Assembly (NCBI GenBank): GCA_031276935.1 | Contig: JAISMD010000078.1 | Location: 1-7,677 of the forward strand | Source of the DNA: Puniceicoccales bacterium | GTDB taxonomy: Bacteria > Verrucomicrobiota > Verrucomicrobiia > Opitutales > LL51 | Length of the DNA: 7,677 nucleotides | Direction of reading: 5' to 3' | In this document: positions 1 to 7,032 of the stretch, one piece after another | How the letters are laid out: each line of letters starts with the position of its first letter | Position numbering within the stretch: the stretch's first letter is position 1 | Notes under the pieces: generated by a model | What the model saw: only the letters and a program-made list of their open reading frames with translations | Database searches by the model: none | What the model was told of the DNA's origin: nothing | Program-made: the position numbers and the translations under genes

Positions 1-1
1 G

Positions 2-1156
2 GAACAGAATTGGAATGTATTTTCTATGGTGAAATTCGACGTCAAACGCACCTCCGATGGGGGGCGGGAATTAAAATTCATCGTCGATCTTAAACCCACC
101 TTTGAGCTTTTGGACTACAAAAATCTCACAATCGACGAACCGGAAATCACCGTTAGCGACGAAGATATCAGCGGAGCCATTGAACAAATTCGCAATCACC
201 ATGCGGATTACAGGGAAGTCAAACGACCGATTCAAGCCGGTGATTTCGTACGCCTACAGTACACGGGCACATTGGAGGACGGGACAAAGATCATTGATCT
301 CATTCCCAAGGCCCCAATTTGGGCGGAGCAGAAAAATACCTGGGAAGAAGCAGGGAGCAGGGATGCCCCCGGAATACCCGCTATTATCCAAGGGATTATC
401 GCCATGGAAGTCGATGGAGAAAGAGCCATTCGCATGGAATTCGCCAACGATTTTGAACTGCCGGAATTGCGGGGGAAAAAGGTAATCTACCATGTGAAGA
501 TCTTTGAAATTCGGGAAAAAATTCTCCCCCAATTGGACGCCACGCTGTTCGAAAAACTAAAAGTTAAGGACAGGGATGAATTGAAGGAGCGGCTCACCAT
601 CGATCTACGCAATCGCAAATTACAGAAATTACGTTTTGAACAGCGGGAAAGCGTCGTCCAAAAGATGATTAAAAGCGCCACTTTTGACATTCCGGAGACG
701 GCCATCGAATACGAACAAATGTATGTCATACGCAATTTTGTCGAACGGCAGGTGCGGGAAGGGGTAGCGGCGGAAGTGATTCAAAATTACAGCGATAAAT
801 TGTTGGAAGACACACGGGAACTCGCCCAGGATCGCGCTAGGGTGAATTTTGTCCTCGAAAAAATCGCCGAAAAGGAACAAATTTCCTGTTCCGAACAGGA
901 TCTCAGCCAGATGATTATGCAGGAAGCATCCATGTTACGCATAGCTCCGGATCAACTGATCGCAATTCTTAAGGAAAATCGGGAGCGCGCTCAGGATCTA
1001 CAGCGACGGGCGCTCTTTGGCAAGACATTGGATTTCGTTCTGTCGTCCAATTTAAAGAAAACCTCCCACGGGGCGGAAGAAAATTTCATCGACGGAGAAA
1101 AAGACCAGACATTTCTTGAAAATGAAGAGGAAATCGCTCGTATAAAAGTGGAATAG
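2..1156 (+). CDS. tig: Trigger factor (ribosome-associated chaperone), 5' end truncated by window edge
   Basis: Trigger factor binds ribosomes at the exit tunnel and shields nascent chains in the cytoplasm. The reading frame is open to the first bases of the window, so the Met codon at 26 is probably internal. By comparison with E. coli trigger factor, roughly 80-90 N-terminal residues, including the ribosome-binding signature, lie outside. Numbering from that Met, residues about 12-66 match the end of the N-domain and the linker ([18 protein letters not shown]). Residues about 70-163 occupy the FKBP-like domain ([15 protein letters not shown], then [13 protein letters not shown]). Residues about 168-340 are the helical C-terminal chaperone domain, and an acidic tail follows. 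The FKBP loop region is very divergent, with an insertion around 93-118, so prolyl isomerase activity is doubtful. clpP starts 2 bp after the stop, the usual tig-clpP arrangement, which supports the call. Confidence 0.93.
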   Translation, partial: EQNWNVFSMVKFDVKRTSDGGRELKFIVDLKPTFELLDYKNLTIDEPEITVSDEDISGAIEQIRNHHADYREVKRPIQAGDFVRLQYTGTLEDGTKIIDLIPKAPIWAEQKNTWEEAGSRDAPGIPAIIQGIIAMEVDGERAIRMEFANDFELPELRGKKVIYHVKIFEIREKILPQLDATLFEKLKVKDRDELKERLTIDLRNRKLQKLRFEQRESVVQKMIKSATFDIPETAIEYEQMYVIRNFVERQVREGVAAEVIQNYSDKLLEDTRELAQDRARVNFVLEKIAEKEQISCSEQDLSQMIMQEASMLRIAPDQLIAILKENRERAQDLQRRALFGKTLDFVLSSNLKKTSHGAEENFIDGEKDQTFLENEEEIARIKVE

Positions 1157-1158
1157 AT

Positions 1159-1788
1159 ATGGAACCGAAAATTACTAGTCAAACCTACATGCCGCTTCCC
1201 TACGTCTACGAAAGGGATGGCCGGCAGGAACGTTCCTGGGATATTTACAGCAGATTACTCAAGGATCGCATTATTTTTCTCGGAACGCCCATCGATGATT
1301 TCGTAGCCAATGCCATCGTTGCACAGTTGCTTTTCCTGCAGATGGAGGATCCCAAAAAGGATATTCACATGTACGTCAACTCACCCGGCGGAAGTATTAC
1401 AGCAGGAATGGCGATCTATGACACGATGAAATTCATGAGTTGTGACGTGGTGACTTACTGCATTGGTCAGGCCGTCAGTATGGCGACCGTACTACTTGCA
1501 ACGGGAAGTAAGGGCAAGCGCTATGCTCTACCCAATAGTCGGGTTATGATTCACCAGCCTTCCGGGCAGGCGACGGGCCAAACTTCGGACATATCCATAG
1601 CCGCGAAGGAACTTTTGCGTTGGAAAAAGACACTAACAAATGTACTTGCGGAATGTACGGGACAGGCAATAGAAAAAATCGAACGGGATTCGGACCGCGA
1701 TTTTTTCATGTCGGCGAGCGAAGCCAAAGCCTACGGAATCGTCGACGAAGTCATCAAAAATAAACCCCAGGCCGATCGGGGCACCTAG
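1159..1788 (+). CDS. clpP: ATP-dependent Clp protease proteolytic subunit ClpP
   Basis: ClpP is a serine peptidase (family S14) that forms a tetradecameric barrel and degrades proteins fed to it by ClpX or ClpA/ClpC ATPases in the cytoplasm. The 209-residue length is normal. The core motifs are intact: [18 protein letters not shown] near 25-42, [18 protein letters not shown] at 72-89, the nucleophile Ser107 in GQAVSMA, His132 in MIHQPSG, and the probable acid Asp181 in SDRDFF, with the expected spacing. The ATG lies 2 bp after the tig stop, so translational coupling is likely; no strong Shine-Dalgarno is visible. clpX, the common next gene, is absent; nusB follows instead, so the unfoldase must be encoded elsewhere. 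Some bacteria carry more than one clpP copy; whether this one does cannot be seen here. Confidence 0.97.
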   Translation: MEPKITSQTYMPLPYVYERDGRQERSWDIYSRLLKDRIIFLGTPIDDFVANAIVAQLLFLQMEDPKKDIHMYVNSPGGSITAGMAIYDTMKFMSCDVVTYCIGQAVSMATVLLATGSKGKRYALPNSRVMIHQPSGQATGQTSDISIAAKELLRWKKTLTNVLAECTGQAIEKIERDSDRDFFMSASEAKAYGIVDEVIKNKPQADRGT

Positions 1789-1810
1789 GTGTAAATTTTG
1801 TTCTTTGAGT

Positions 1811-2293
1811 ATGGAAACGAGTAAAAATAAAGGGGAAAAGTCATTGCGCCGTGCGAATCGGATCCTAGCGGTACAGTGGATTTACATGTGTGAAGCGAGG
1901 GGTATGGTTGCAGGTCCCGAGAATTTTTCCGCTCTTTGCGCGTTACTGGACAAGGATCCGTTGCATTTTACCTTCGCGAAGGAAATCGTTGCGCTTTTAC
2001 AAAAAAATTTAGTTGAGGTGGATGCGCTCATCGAACGCTTTGCGACAAATTGGAATCTTTCACGTATTGCACTGGTTGATCTCTGTATTATTCGTCTTGG
2101 GGCTTGCGAGTTACTGTATCGCAACGATATCCCCCCCATTGTAGCCATCAACGAAGCCATTGAACTGGGGAAAATATTTTCCGGAGAGGCGTCCAAAGCA
2201 TTCATCAACGGCATTCTTGACCGCATAAAATGTACGCTTTCCCGTTCGCTACGCACGGCTTCCGTCTCCAACGCCGACTATGTTAACCAATAA
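1811..2293 (+). CDS. nusB: Transcription antitermination factor NusB
   Basis: NusB is an all-helical protein that, with NusE (S10), binds boxA RNA and takes part in rRNA antitermination and processing. The N-terminal motif RRANRILAVQWIYM (about residues 14-27 from this start) and the C-terminal stretch with ALVDLCIIRLGACELLY, VAINEAIELGK and FINGILDRI are characteristic of the family. The ATG at 1811 is chosen; a TTG two codons upstream (1805) is in frame and would add only two residues. No clear Shine-Dalgarno precedes either. The length of 160 residues is typical. It starts about 22 bp after clpP, and its last 14 bp overlap the start of hldC, so it is probably part of one operon with both. 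NusB is more often next to ribH; that neighbour is not seen here. Confidence 0.95.
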   Translation: METSKNKGEKSLRRANRILAVQWIYMCEARGMVAGPENFSALCALLDKDPLHFTFAKEIVALLQKNLVEVDALIERFATNWNLSRIALVDLCIIRLGACELLYRNDIPPIVAINEAIELGKIFSGEASKAFINGILDRIKCTLSRSLRTASVSNADYVNQ

Positions 2294-2765
2294 AAAACTA
2301 TTTTCCCTGCAAGAAGCAGCGACATTACGACGGCAGCGGCATGATAGAACGATCGTACTCACCAACGGTTGTTTCGATCTCCTTCATGGGGGGCACATTT
2401 TTTCTCTGCAACGGGCGGCCCAATTCGGTGAACTGTGGGTCGCGCTCAACGGAGACGAAAGTATCCGCCGTTTAAAGGGGGAATCCCGACCCATCATCGG
2501 CGAATGGGAACGGGCTTACCTACTGGCGGCATTGGAATGCGTCACTGGAATTTTTATTTTCCGTGGCCAACATTTGGCGAAGGAATTGGAAATTTTTCAC
2601 CCCGACGTCTACGTCAAATCATCGGACTACAGCAGGGAAACATTGAATGGCGAAGAACGTTCCGTTCTGGAAAAAATGAACACTCGGATAGAATTTGTTC
2701 CCCTATGGAAAGGGTTAAGTACATCGGCGATCGTCGATAAAATTAAGGGTTTAAAATCCGACTAA
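2280..2765 (+). CDS. hldC: D-glycero-beta-D-manno-heptose 1-phosphate adenylyltransferase (stand-alone HldE C-domain)
   Basis: This protein is predicted to transfer AMP from ATP to heptose 1-phosphate, giving ADP-heptose for the LPS inner core; it acts in the cytoplasm. It is a nucleotidylyltransferase-fold protein: TNGCFDLLHGGH at 28-39 holds the nucleotide-binding GxFDxxHxGH signature, LKGESRPI at 65-72 is typical of RfaE/HldE C-domains, YVKSSDYS occurs at 111-118, and the STSAI motif is at 147-151. At 161 residues it matches the single-domain form; the ribokinase-like HldA half is not fused and not in the window. The ATG lies inside the last codons of nusB (14-bp overlap), which suggests translational coupling. 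Other cytidylyltransferase-family members such as TagD/GCT types are possible, but the SRP and STSAI motifs favour the heptose enzyme. Confidence 0.9.
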   Translation: MLTNKKLFSLQEAATLRRQRHDRTIVLTNGCFDLLHGGHIFSLQRAAQFGELWVALNGDESIRRLKGESRPIIGEWERAYLLAALECVTGIFIFRGQHLAKELEIFHPDVYVKSSDYSRETLNGEERSVLEKMNTRIEFVPLWKGLSTSAIVDKIKGLKSD

Positions 2766-2825
2766 AATCTTCCATTTCCCTTGCCTTCCAAAAATTTTTC
2801 CACTACAATTACTCAGCGGTTTACT

Positions 2826-3428
2826 ATGTTTTTCGGAATAATTATTTTAGTTGGATATCTCCTAGGATCGATTCCCTTTGGTATGATTGTTGCTCGGGCA
2901 AAGGGCATTGACATCTTGCATTCGGGGAGCGGAACTATTGGTGCGACGAATGTAAAACGTGTCATGGGAACGTCATCGGGGTACGTCGTTTTTTTTCTGG
3001 ACTGTCTCAAGGGACTGCTGCCGGTCCTGTTGGCAAAAACATATTTCGGTCTCCATCCCCATCTGGCGAATAATGTGGGGACGGCGCTACTCGTGGGATT
3101 AATTTTGGGCCACAATTATTCTATTTTCCTGAAATTTCATGGCGGAAAAGGTGTAGCAACCAGCATCGGTGGTTTAATTGTTCTGATGCCAAGTGCAGTT
3201 TTTTTGGGGTTAATCCTATGGTATTCCGTATTCACGGTCACGCGCTTCGTATCCCTCGCTTCCCTTTGCTTTGCCCTGTCCTTACCTCTCAACGCCTACC
3301 TGTTCGCTTACCAAAAGGAAATTATTGCACTGGCCTTCTTTCTGATGGCCATTATTTTTCTGGGACACGTTTCCAACCTGCGCCGTCTTTGGAAAGGCGA
3401 AGAATTCCGATTCGGGGGAAAGAAATAA
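2826..3428 (+). CDS. plsY: Acyl-phosphate:glycerol-3-phosphate acyltransferase PlsY
   Basis: PlsY is an integral inner-membrane enzyme that acylates glycerol 3-phosphate from acyl-phosphate, the first step of phospholipid synthesis in the PlsX/PlsY route. From the ATG at 2826 it has 200 residues, the usual size, and begins directly with a membrane helix. The three family motifs are visible: GSIPFG at 14-19 with GSGTIGATNVKR at 34-45, GHNYSIFLKFHGGKGVAT at 95-112, and GHVSNLRRLWKGEE at 180-193. About five hydrophobic segments are present (near 3-24, 51-72, 84-98, 112-160 and 164-182). A TTG at 2781 would give a 15-residue polar extension; the ATG is preferred because the mature-type N-terminus fits the family. 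The first motif has Thr37 where Asn is usual. plsX is not in the window. The gene lies about 60 bp after hldC and is the last gene of the plus-strand string. Confidence 0.95.
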   Translation: MFFGIIILVGYLLGSIPFGMIVARAKGIDILHSGSGTIGATNVKRVMGTSSGYVVFFLDCLKGLLPVLLAKTYFGLHPHLANNVGTALLVGLILGHNYSIFLKFHGGKGVATSIGGLIVLMPSAVFLGLILWYSVFTVTRFVSLASLCFALSLPLNAYLFAYQKEIIALAFFLMAIIFLGHVSNLRRLWKGEEFRFGGKK

Positions 3429-3483
3429 AATTTTATCTATTTTCTAAGAAAGTTTTTAATATTTTTTGCTGTTTTTTTGTATT
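3429..3483. other. Convergent intergenic gap between plsY and the prepilin peptidase gene
   Basis: This 55-bp, strongly T-rich (plus strand) gap separates two converging gene strings. It contains several T runs, including a run of seven near 3473-3479, and the small symmetric string TTTCTAAGAAA. That string cannot form a good hairpin because its loop would be too small. I see no GC-rich stem before the T runs, so a canonical intrinsic terminator is not supported on either strand. Confidence 0.55.
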
Positions 3484-4329
3484 CTAGCTCAGAAGAATTG
3501 CGATTTGTCCGTAATATTCGTCAATGACTTTTTGAAAAAACAACAAATAGGTGACGGCTCCCAGTGCCAGGAACGGACCAAAGGGAAGGGAAGAACCTAA
3601 TTGAATCCTGTTTCTACGGCCACCGCAAAGCCACCAGAGAGGAAGTATGGTAACGATGCCTAAACAAGTTCCGCCGAAAATCGAAAAAATGGCCCCCTTA
3701 ATTCCGAGAAAAGCACCGATGCAGCCCATCAATTTGATGTCACCGAATCCCATGGTTTCCTTTTTAAGTAAAAATTCGGAAAAAATGGCAATCCACAGCA
3801 AAATACTCGACCCTAATAGCATGCCCTTTAGGGAAGCCATGGCGCCAAAAAAAATATAGTTTCCCCGGGAAAAATGAGCCAATAACACATTTCCTAAAAT
3901 GCCTAAAACGGCACCACCGATTGTACAGCGATCCGGTATGGTCATCGTGGCAAAATCGATCCCCGAGGCAATAATCAGCAATCCTAGAAAAATACCGTAG
4001 ACACAAAACTCCCATGGATCCGATCGGTGCCATAGGAACAGGAACAAAAGAGCGGTGAAGATCTCCACAAAGCAATAATGAAATCCCAGTTTACGTCCGC
4101 AACAACGGGCTTTCCCCCTCAAAAATAACCAACTGAAAATGGGAATGTTATTATAAAAGGGAATCGTTTGGCCGCAATCACAGCGAGATCGGGGAAAAAT
4201 AATCGAGATCCCTTTTGGGATGCGCAGTATGCAAACATAGAAAAAACTCCCCAGACAAGCTCCAAACATGAAAACGATCATGCCACACAACGGATGTTGC
4301 CAAAATTCAAAAAATTCCATTTTAATCAT
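3484..4329 (-). CDS. Type IV prepilin peptidase / leader peptidase (A24 family)
   Basis: This is a polytopic inner-membrane aspartyl protease that cleaves the leader of type IV pilins or type II secretion pseudopilins and usually N-methylates the new N-terminus. Numbering is from a TTG at 4332. GACLGSFFYVCILRIPKG (24-41) and the cytoplasmic loop with YNNIPIFSWLFLRGK (60-74) match the N-terminal domain. The two catalytic aspartates are Asp126 in GIDFATMTIPD and Asp198 in GFGDIKL, and LPFGPFLALGA lies near 249-259. About seven to eight hydrophobic segments are present. The loop cysteines are C51, C53, C77 and C78, not the usual two CxxC pairs. The ATG at 4329 is chosen; ATG at 4320 and TTG at 4332 are alternatives. 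The start overlaps the end of gpmI by 8 bp, suggesting coupling. No pilin or pil/gsp gene is nearby, so pilD versus gspO cannot be decided. Confidence 0.92.
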   Translation of the reverse strand: MIKMEFFEFWQHPLCGMIVFMFGACLGSFFYVCILRIPKGISIIFPRSRCDCGQTIPFYNNIPIFSWLFLRGKARCCGRKLGFHYCFVEIFTALLFLFLWHRSDPWEFCVYGIFLGLLIIASGIDFATMTIPDRCTIGGAVLGILGNVLLAHFSRGNYIFFGAMASLKGMLLGSSILLWIAIFSEFLLKKETMGFGDIKLMGCIGAFLGIKGAIFSIFGGTCLGIVTILPLWWLCGGRRNRIQLGSSLPFGPFLALGAVTYLLFFQKVIDEYYGQIAILLS

Positions 4330-5890
4330 CAATTAACGAAATCCCGGTCATTTCCTCCGGCTGTTTCAAATCCATAATGCGGAGAAGTGTCGGGGCTAAA
4401 TCACCTAATTTCCCGCCATCCTTCAAAGATCGCGCCCCTCTCCCATGGCCGTACAAAATGAGATGAACCGGATTCGTTGTATGCTGCGTATGGGGAACCT
4501 TATTTATGGGATCCCACATCTGCTCCGAATTACCATGGTCAGCGGTAATGAGTAGGGTCGAACCCACCCGATCAACGGCGGTTGCAATCTCGCTTAAACA
4601 TTGATCCACCGTCTCAACCGCCTTGATCGCGGCTTTAAAATTACCCGTATGGCCCACCATATCCGTATTGGCAAAATTAGCCACAATTAGACCATATTGT
4701 TCCGACAAAATACCCCGGACGATCCCATCCTTTACCGCATGGGCACTCATTTCCGGGCGCTGGTCATAGGTCTCGATATCCTTGGGACTGGGAATTAAAA
4801 TACGCTCCTCCCCGGGAAAAGGCTCTTCCCGATAGTCATTGAAAAAGAAGGTCACATGGGCATATTTTTCGGTTTCGGCACAGCGTAACTGGCGAATACC
4901 CCGGTCACTGAGATATTGGCCAAGAATATTTTTCATTTTATCCGGCCGCTTAAAGATCACATTGAGGCATAATCCCTGCTCATAATCCGTTAGCGTCGCC
5001 CAAAATACATCCACCGTTTTTTCCCGAAGAAATTTATCGAAATTTTGCTGGGTAAAGGCACGGGTGATTTCCCGGGGACGATCTCCCCTGAAATTAAATA
5101 ATATGAGGGAATCGCCGTCTTCGATGAGGCCGGGACATTTCCCATTCCCATCCACAATCTGCGTTGGCAATATAAATTCGTCGCCCTGCTGCGTCGCATC
5201 CAATGGATGTGCATAGTAATTGGCAATCGCTTCCGCTCCGCTCCTGGCCTGAAGCGCCGTTTCCATTCCGGTCAAACAATCGTAGGCTTTTCGTACCCGT
5301 TCCCAGCGATTGTCGCGATCCATAGCCCAAAACCGTCCCATCAACGTAGCGATTTTCCCTAGACCTATTTCCTTGCAAAAACTTTCAATTTCCTCCAAAT
5401 ACGCCGGTCCACTTTTGGGAGGAGTATCGCGACCGTCACCGAGGAAGTGGATGTACACCGACGACAATTCATTTTTTTTGCAAATTTTTAGCAATCCATG
5501 CAAATGCCGTAGAACCGAATGGACACCCCCATCGGAGCATAAACCCAGTAAATGCAACTTTTTATGATTACTTTTCGCCCGTTTTATCGCTTCGAGGATA
5601 ACGGGATTATTTTCCGCCGTTCCCTCCTCAAAAGCTTTGTCAATGCGGACAATTTCCTGATCTACGATTCTCCCAGCACCGATGTTCTGATGGCCAACTT
5701 CACTGTTTCCCATAACGCCATGCGGTAAACCCACATCACGGCCACAGGTTTTAATTTCAGTACGCAAACAGGTCGCTAATATTTTGTCAAAAAATGGTGT
5801 TTTTGCATTTTGAATCGCATCCCAAGGCATTATTTCCGGGGCTTTGTTGATGCCCCAACCGTCGCAAATCACTAACACCGCTTTGTTCAC
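4322..5890 (-). CDS. gpmI: 2,3-bisphosphoglycerate-independent phosphoglycerate mutase
   Basis: GpmI interconverts 3- and 2-phosphoglycerate in glycolysis and gluconeogenesis using two Mn ions and a phosphoserine intermediate in the cytoplasm. From a GTG start at 5890 it has 522 residues, close to the family norm. Visible motifs are VICDGWG (7-13, metal ligand Asp10), GNSEVGHQNIGAGRIV with nucleophile Ser63, GLCSDGGVHS (116-125), FLGDGRDTPP (149-158), GRFWAMDRDNRWERV (185-199), NFRGDRPRE (266-274), and the second metal site in NTDMVGHTG (Asp410, His414), TADHGN (Asp451, His452) and the His470 region. The frame stays open for about 98 codons further upstream, but that stretch lies in another frame of obg and has no family similarity, so GTG is preferred; GGGA four bases before it may serve as ribosome binding site. 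It follows obg by 37 bp and overlaps the peptidase gene. Confidence 0.96.
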   Translation of the reverse strand: MNKAVLVICDGWGINKAPEIMPWDAIQNAKTPFFDKILATCLRTEIKTCGRDVGLPHGVMGNSEVGHQNIGAGRIVDQEIVRIDKAFEEGTAENNPVILEAIKRAKSNHKKLHLLGLCSDGGVHSVLRHLHGLLKICKKNELSSVYIHFLGDGRDTPPKSGPAYLEEIESFCKEIGLGKIATLMGRFWAMDRDNRWERVRKAYDCLTGMETALQARSGAEAIANYYAHPLDATQQGDEFILPTQIVDGNGKCPGLIEDGDSLILFNFRGDRPREITRAFTQQNFDKFLREKTVDVFWATLTDYEQGLCLNVIFKRPDKMKNILGQYLSDRGIRQLRCAETEKYAHVTFFFNDYREEPFPGEERILIPSPKDIETYDQRPEMSAHAVKDGIVRGILSEQYGLIVANFANTDMVGHTGNFKAAIKAVETVDQCLSEIATAVDRVGSTLLITADHGNSEQMWDPINKVPHTQHTTNPVHLILYGHGRGARSLKDGGKLGDLAPTLLRIMDLKQPEEMTGISLIDD

Positions 5891-5927
5891 AATTTCCCAG
5901 TTTAATGGGGAAAAAAGATTTTTCAAT

Positions 5928-6923
5928 CTAAGGCTGCACAAAAGTATATAATTTTTTTTCCAACGTTTCCATACCCGCACCGTTGGCACAGGAAATTTGT
6001 AAAATTTCTCCACCGACCATCTTTTTAAATATTTCCCAATGTTCCCGGGCCGAGGGCAAATCCATCTTATTCGCCACAATGAGGCGCTTCTTTTCCAAAA
6101 GCATATTGTCGTAATGCCCCAATTCCCGAAGCAATGTCTCGTAATCGTCGACGGGATTACGTCCGTCCACGGCGGCAATATCAATCAAAAAAAGTAAAAT
6201 TTTACAACGTTCGATGTGTTTTAAAAATCGAATACCGAGCCCTCGATTTTCGTGGGCACCCGCAATTATGCCGGGAATATCGGCAATGGTCAATCGTTGA
6301 TAGGTCTCCGGATTATGCATAACGGCCACTTTTGGATTCAAGGTTGTAAAAGGATAGGGTTCTGTTCTTTGTTGCGTGCGCGCCAAAACATTCAACAGCG
6401 ACGATTTACCGGCATTGGGAAAACCCACAAGACCGATATCGGCAATCGTTTTTAAAATAAAAGTAAAATTCCCTGACTCACCGGGCATGCCAAGTGTAAT
6501 TTTACGCGGCGCCTGATTGACAGAACTTTTAAAATTCGCGTTTCCCTTGCCCCCCATACCGCCTTTTAGCAGGACAATTTTCTCCCCATCATTCAACAAC
6601 TCGACCGACATGGCCCCACTATCGTCGTTGATAACCACCGTTCCCTCGGGGATTTTCAGAAAACAATGGGAACCGTTGGCCCCGTGACACCTCGATCCAC
6701 GGCCATGTTCCCCGTTTTTCGCGCTGGCATGGGGAACAAATTTATAGTGGGTAAGGTCTGCAACATTGCGGTCGCAGAGCAAAATAACGTCTCCCCCGTT
6801 ACCTCCATCGCCCCCATTAGGCCCGCCGTTTGGTCGATATTTTTCACGCAAAAAACTCAAACATCCATTGCCCCCATCGCCCGCTCTTAGGATGACTTTT
6901 GCTTCATCGACAAACATGGCCAC
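5928..6923 (-). CDS. obg: Obg family GTPase (ObgE/CgtA)
   Basis: Obg is an essential GTPase that associates with the 50S ribosomal subunit and is tied to ribosome assembly and stress signalling. The N-terminal glycine-rich Obg fold spans about 1-160 (AGDGGNGCLSF at 14-24, GGPNGGDGGNGGDV at 33-46, GGMGGKGNANF at 121-131). The G domain follows: G1 GFPNAGKSS at 167-175, G2 PFTT at 191-194, G3 DIPG at 215-218, G4 NKMD at 285-288 and G5 SCANG at 311-315. At 331 residues it ends after the G domain, the short form without a C-terminal OCT extension. Two starts compete. GTG at 6923 has AGGAAG seven bases upstream, which is ideal spacing; ATG at 6917 gives the family-like MFVDE start but is 13 bases from that site. 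The usual rplU-rpmA neighbours are missing; ptsH lies 109 bp upstream. Confidence 0.97.
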   Translation of the reverse strand: MAMFVDEAKVILRAGDGGNGCLSFLREKYRPNGGPNGGDGGNGGDVILLCDRNVADLTHYKFVPHASAKNGEHGRGSRCHGANGSHCFLKIPEGTVVINDDSGAMSVELLNDGEKIVLLKGGMGGKGNANFKSSVNQAPRKITLGMPGESGNFTFILKTIADIGLVGFPNAGKSSLLNVLARTQQRTEPYPFTTLNPKVAVMHNPETYQRLTIADIPGIIAGAHENRGLGIRFLKHIERCKILLFLIDIAAVDGRNPVDDYETLLRELGHYDNMLLEKKRLIVANKMDLPSAREHWEIFKKMVGGEILQISCANGAGMETLEKKLYTFVQP

Positions 6924-6929
6924 TAATTA

Positions 6930-6936
6930 TCTTCCT
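6930..6936 (-). promoter_or_regulatory. Shine-Dalgarno for obg
   Basis: On the minus strand AGGAAG (plus-strand complement CTTCCT) lies seven bases before the GTG at 6923 and 13 bases before the ATG at 6917. It is one of the few recognisable Shine-Dalgarno sites in the window, and its spacing favours the GTG as the start of obg. Confidence 0.5.
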
Positions 6937-6967
6937 AAAGCCATTGCACAAGAAAATTTATCCCCAC

Positions 6968-6982
6968 GCGCTCCTGCGCTCC
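6968..6982. repeat. Tandem GCGCTCC repeat in the ptsH-obg gap
   Basis: GCGCTCC occurs twice (6968-6974 and 6976-6982), separated by one T. In RNA from the minus strand this reads as GCGC, four bases, GCGC, so it could also fold as a small four-base-pair hairpin with a tetraloop. It stands out as GC-rich in an AT-rich gap. It is short enough to be chance. Confidence 0.35.
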
Positions 6983-7032
6983 ATACAAAAGTCACGCATC
7001 TCAAAAATTTTTCCATTTGCAGTCGAAAAAAA

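Larger units (their letters stand above)
6924..7032. other. Intergenic gap between ptsH and obg
   Basis: This 109-bp gap on the minus-strand string is longer than the other gaps in that string. It holds a short GC-rich patch (6966-6982) within AT-rich sequence and the obg Shine-Dalgarno. I find no convincing promoter or intrinsic terminator. The gap could contain an obg promoter or a processing site, but nothing seen decides this. Confidence 0.4.

Noticed and set aside
102..485. Plus-strand 127-codon frame within tig, with minus-strand frames over the same region
   Set aside because: It lies in another frame inside a strongly conserved gene, and its translation shows no domain pattern. It is a shadow.
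1882..2271. Minus-strand 129-codon frame opposite nusB
   Set aside because: It is antisense to a clear NusB with no recognisable motif; codon bias of the real gene explains it.
2435..2740. Plus-strand frame inside hldC
   Set aside because: It is out of frame with the conserved adenylyltransferase and has no start signal or similarity.
3429..3483. Intrinsic terminator from the T runs
   Set aside because: The only symmetric element, TTTCTAAGAAA, cannot form a stable stem-loop, and there is no GC-rich stem before any T run.
3218..3487. Plus-strand frame over the end of plsY and the convergent gap
   Set aside because: It is out of frame with the conserved PlsY C-terminus, and its end comes from T-run translation (Phe-rich).
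5891..6184. Long N-terminal extension of the GpmI frame
   Set aside because: The open stretch lies in another frame over the 3' part of obg, is rich in Trp and Arg and has no GpmI similarity. The GTG at 5890 gives a normal-length enzyme starting just before the conserved VICDGWG.
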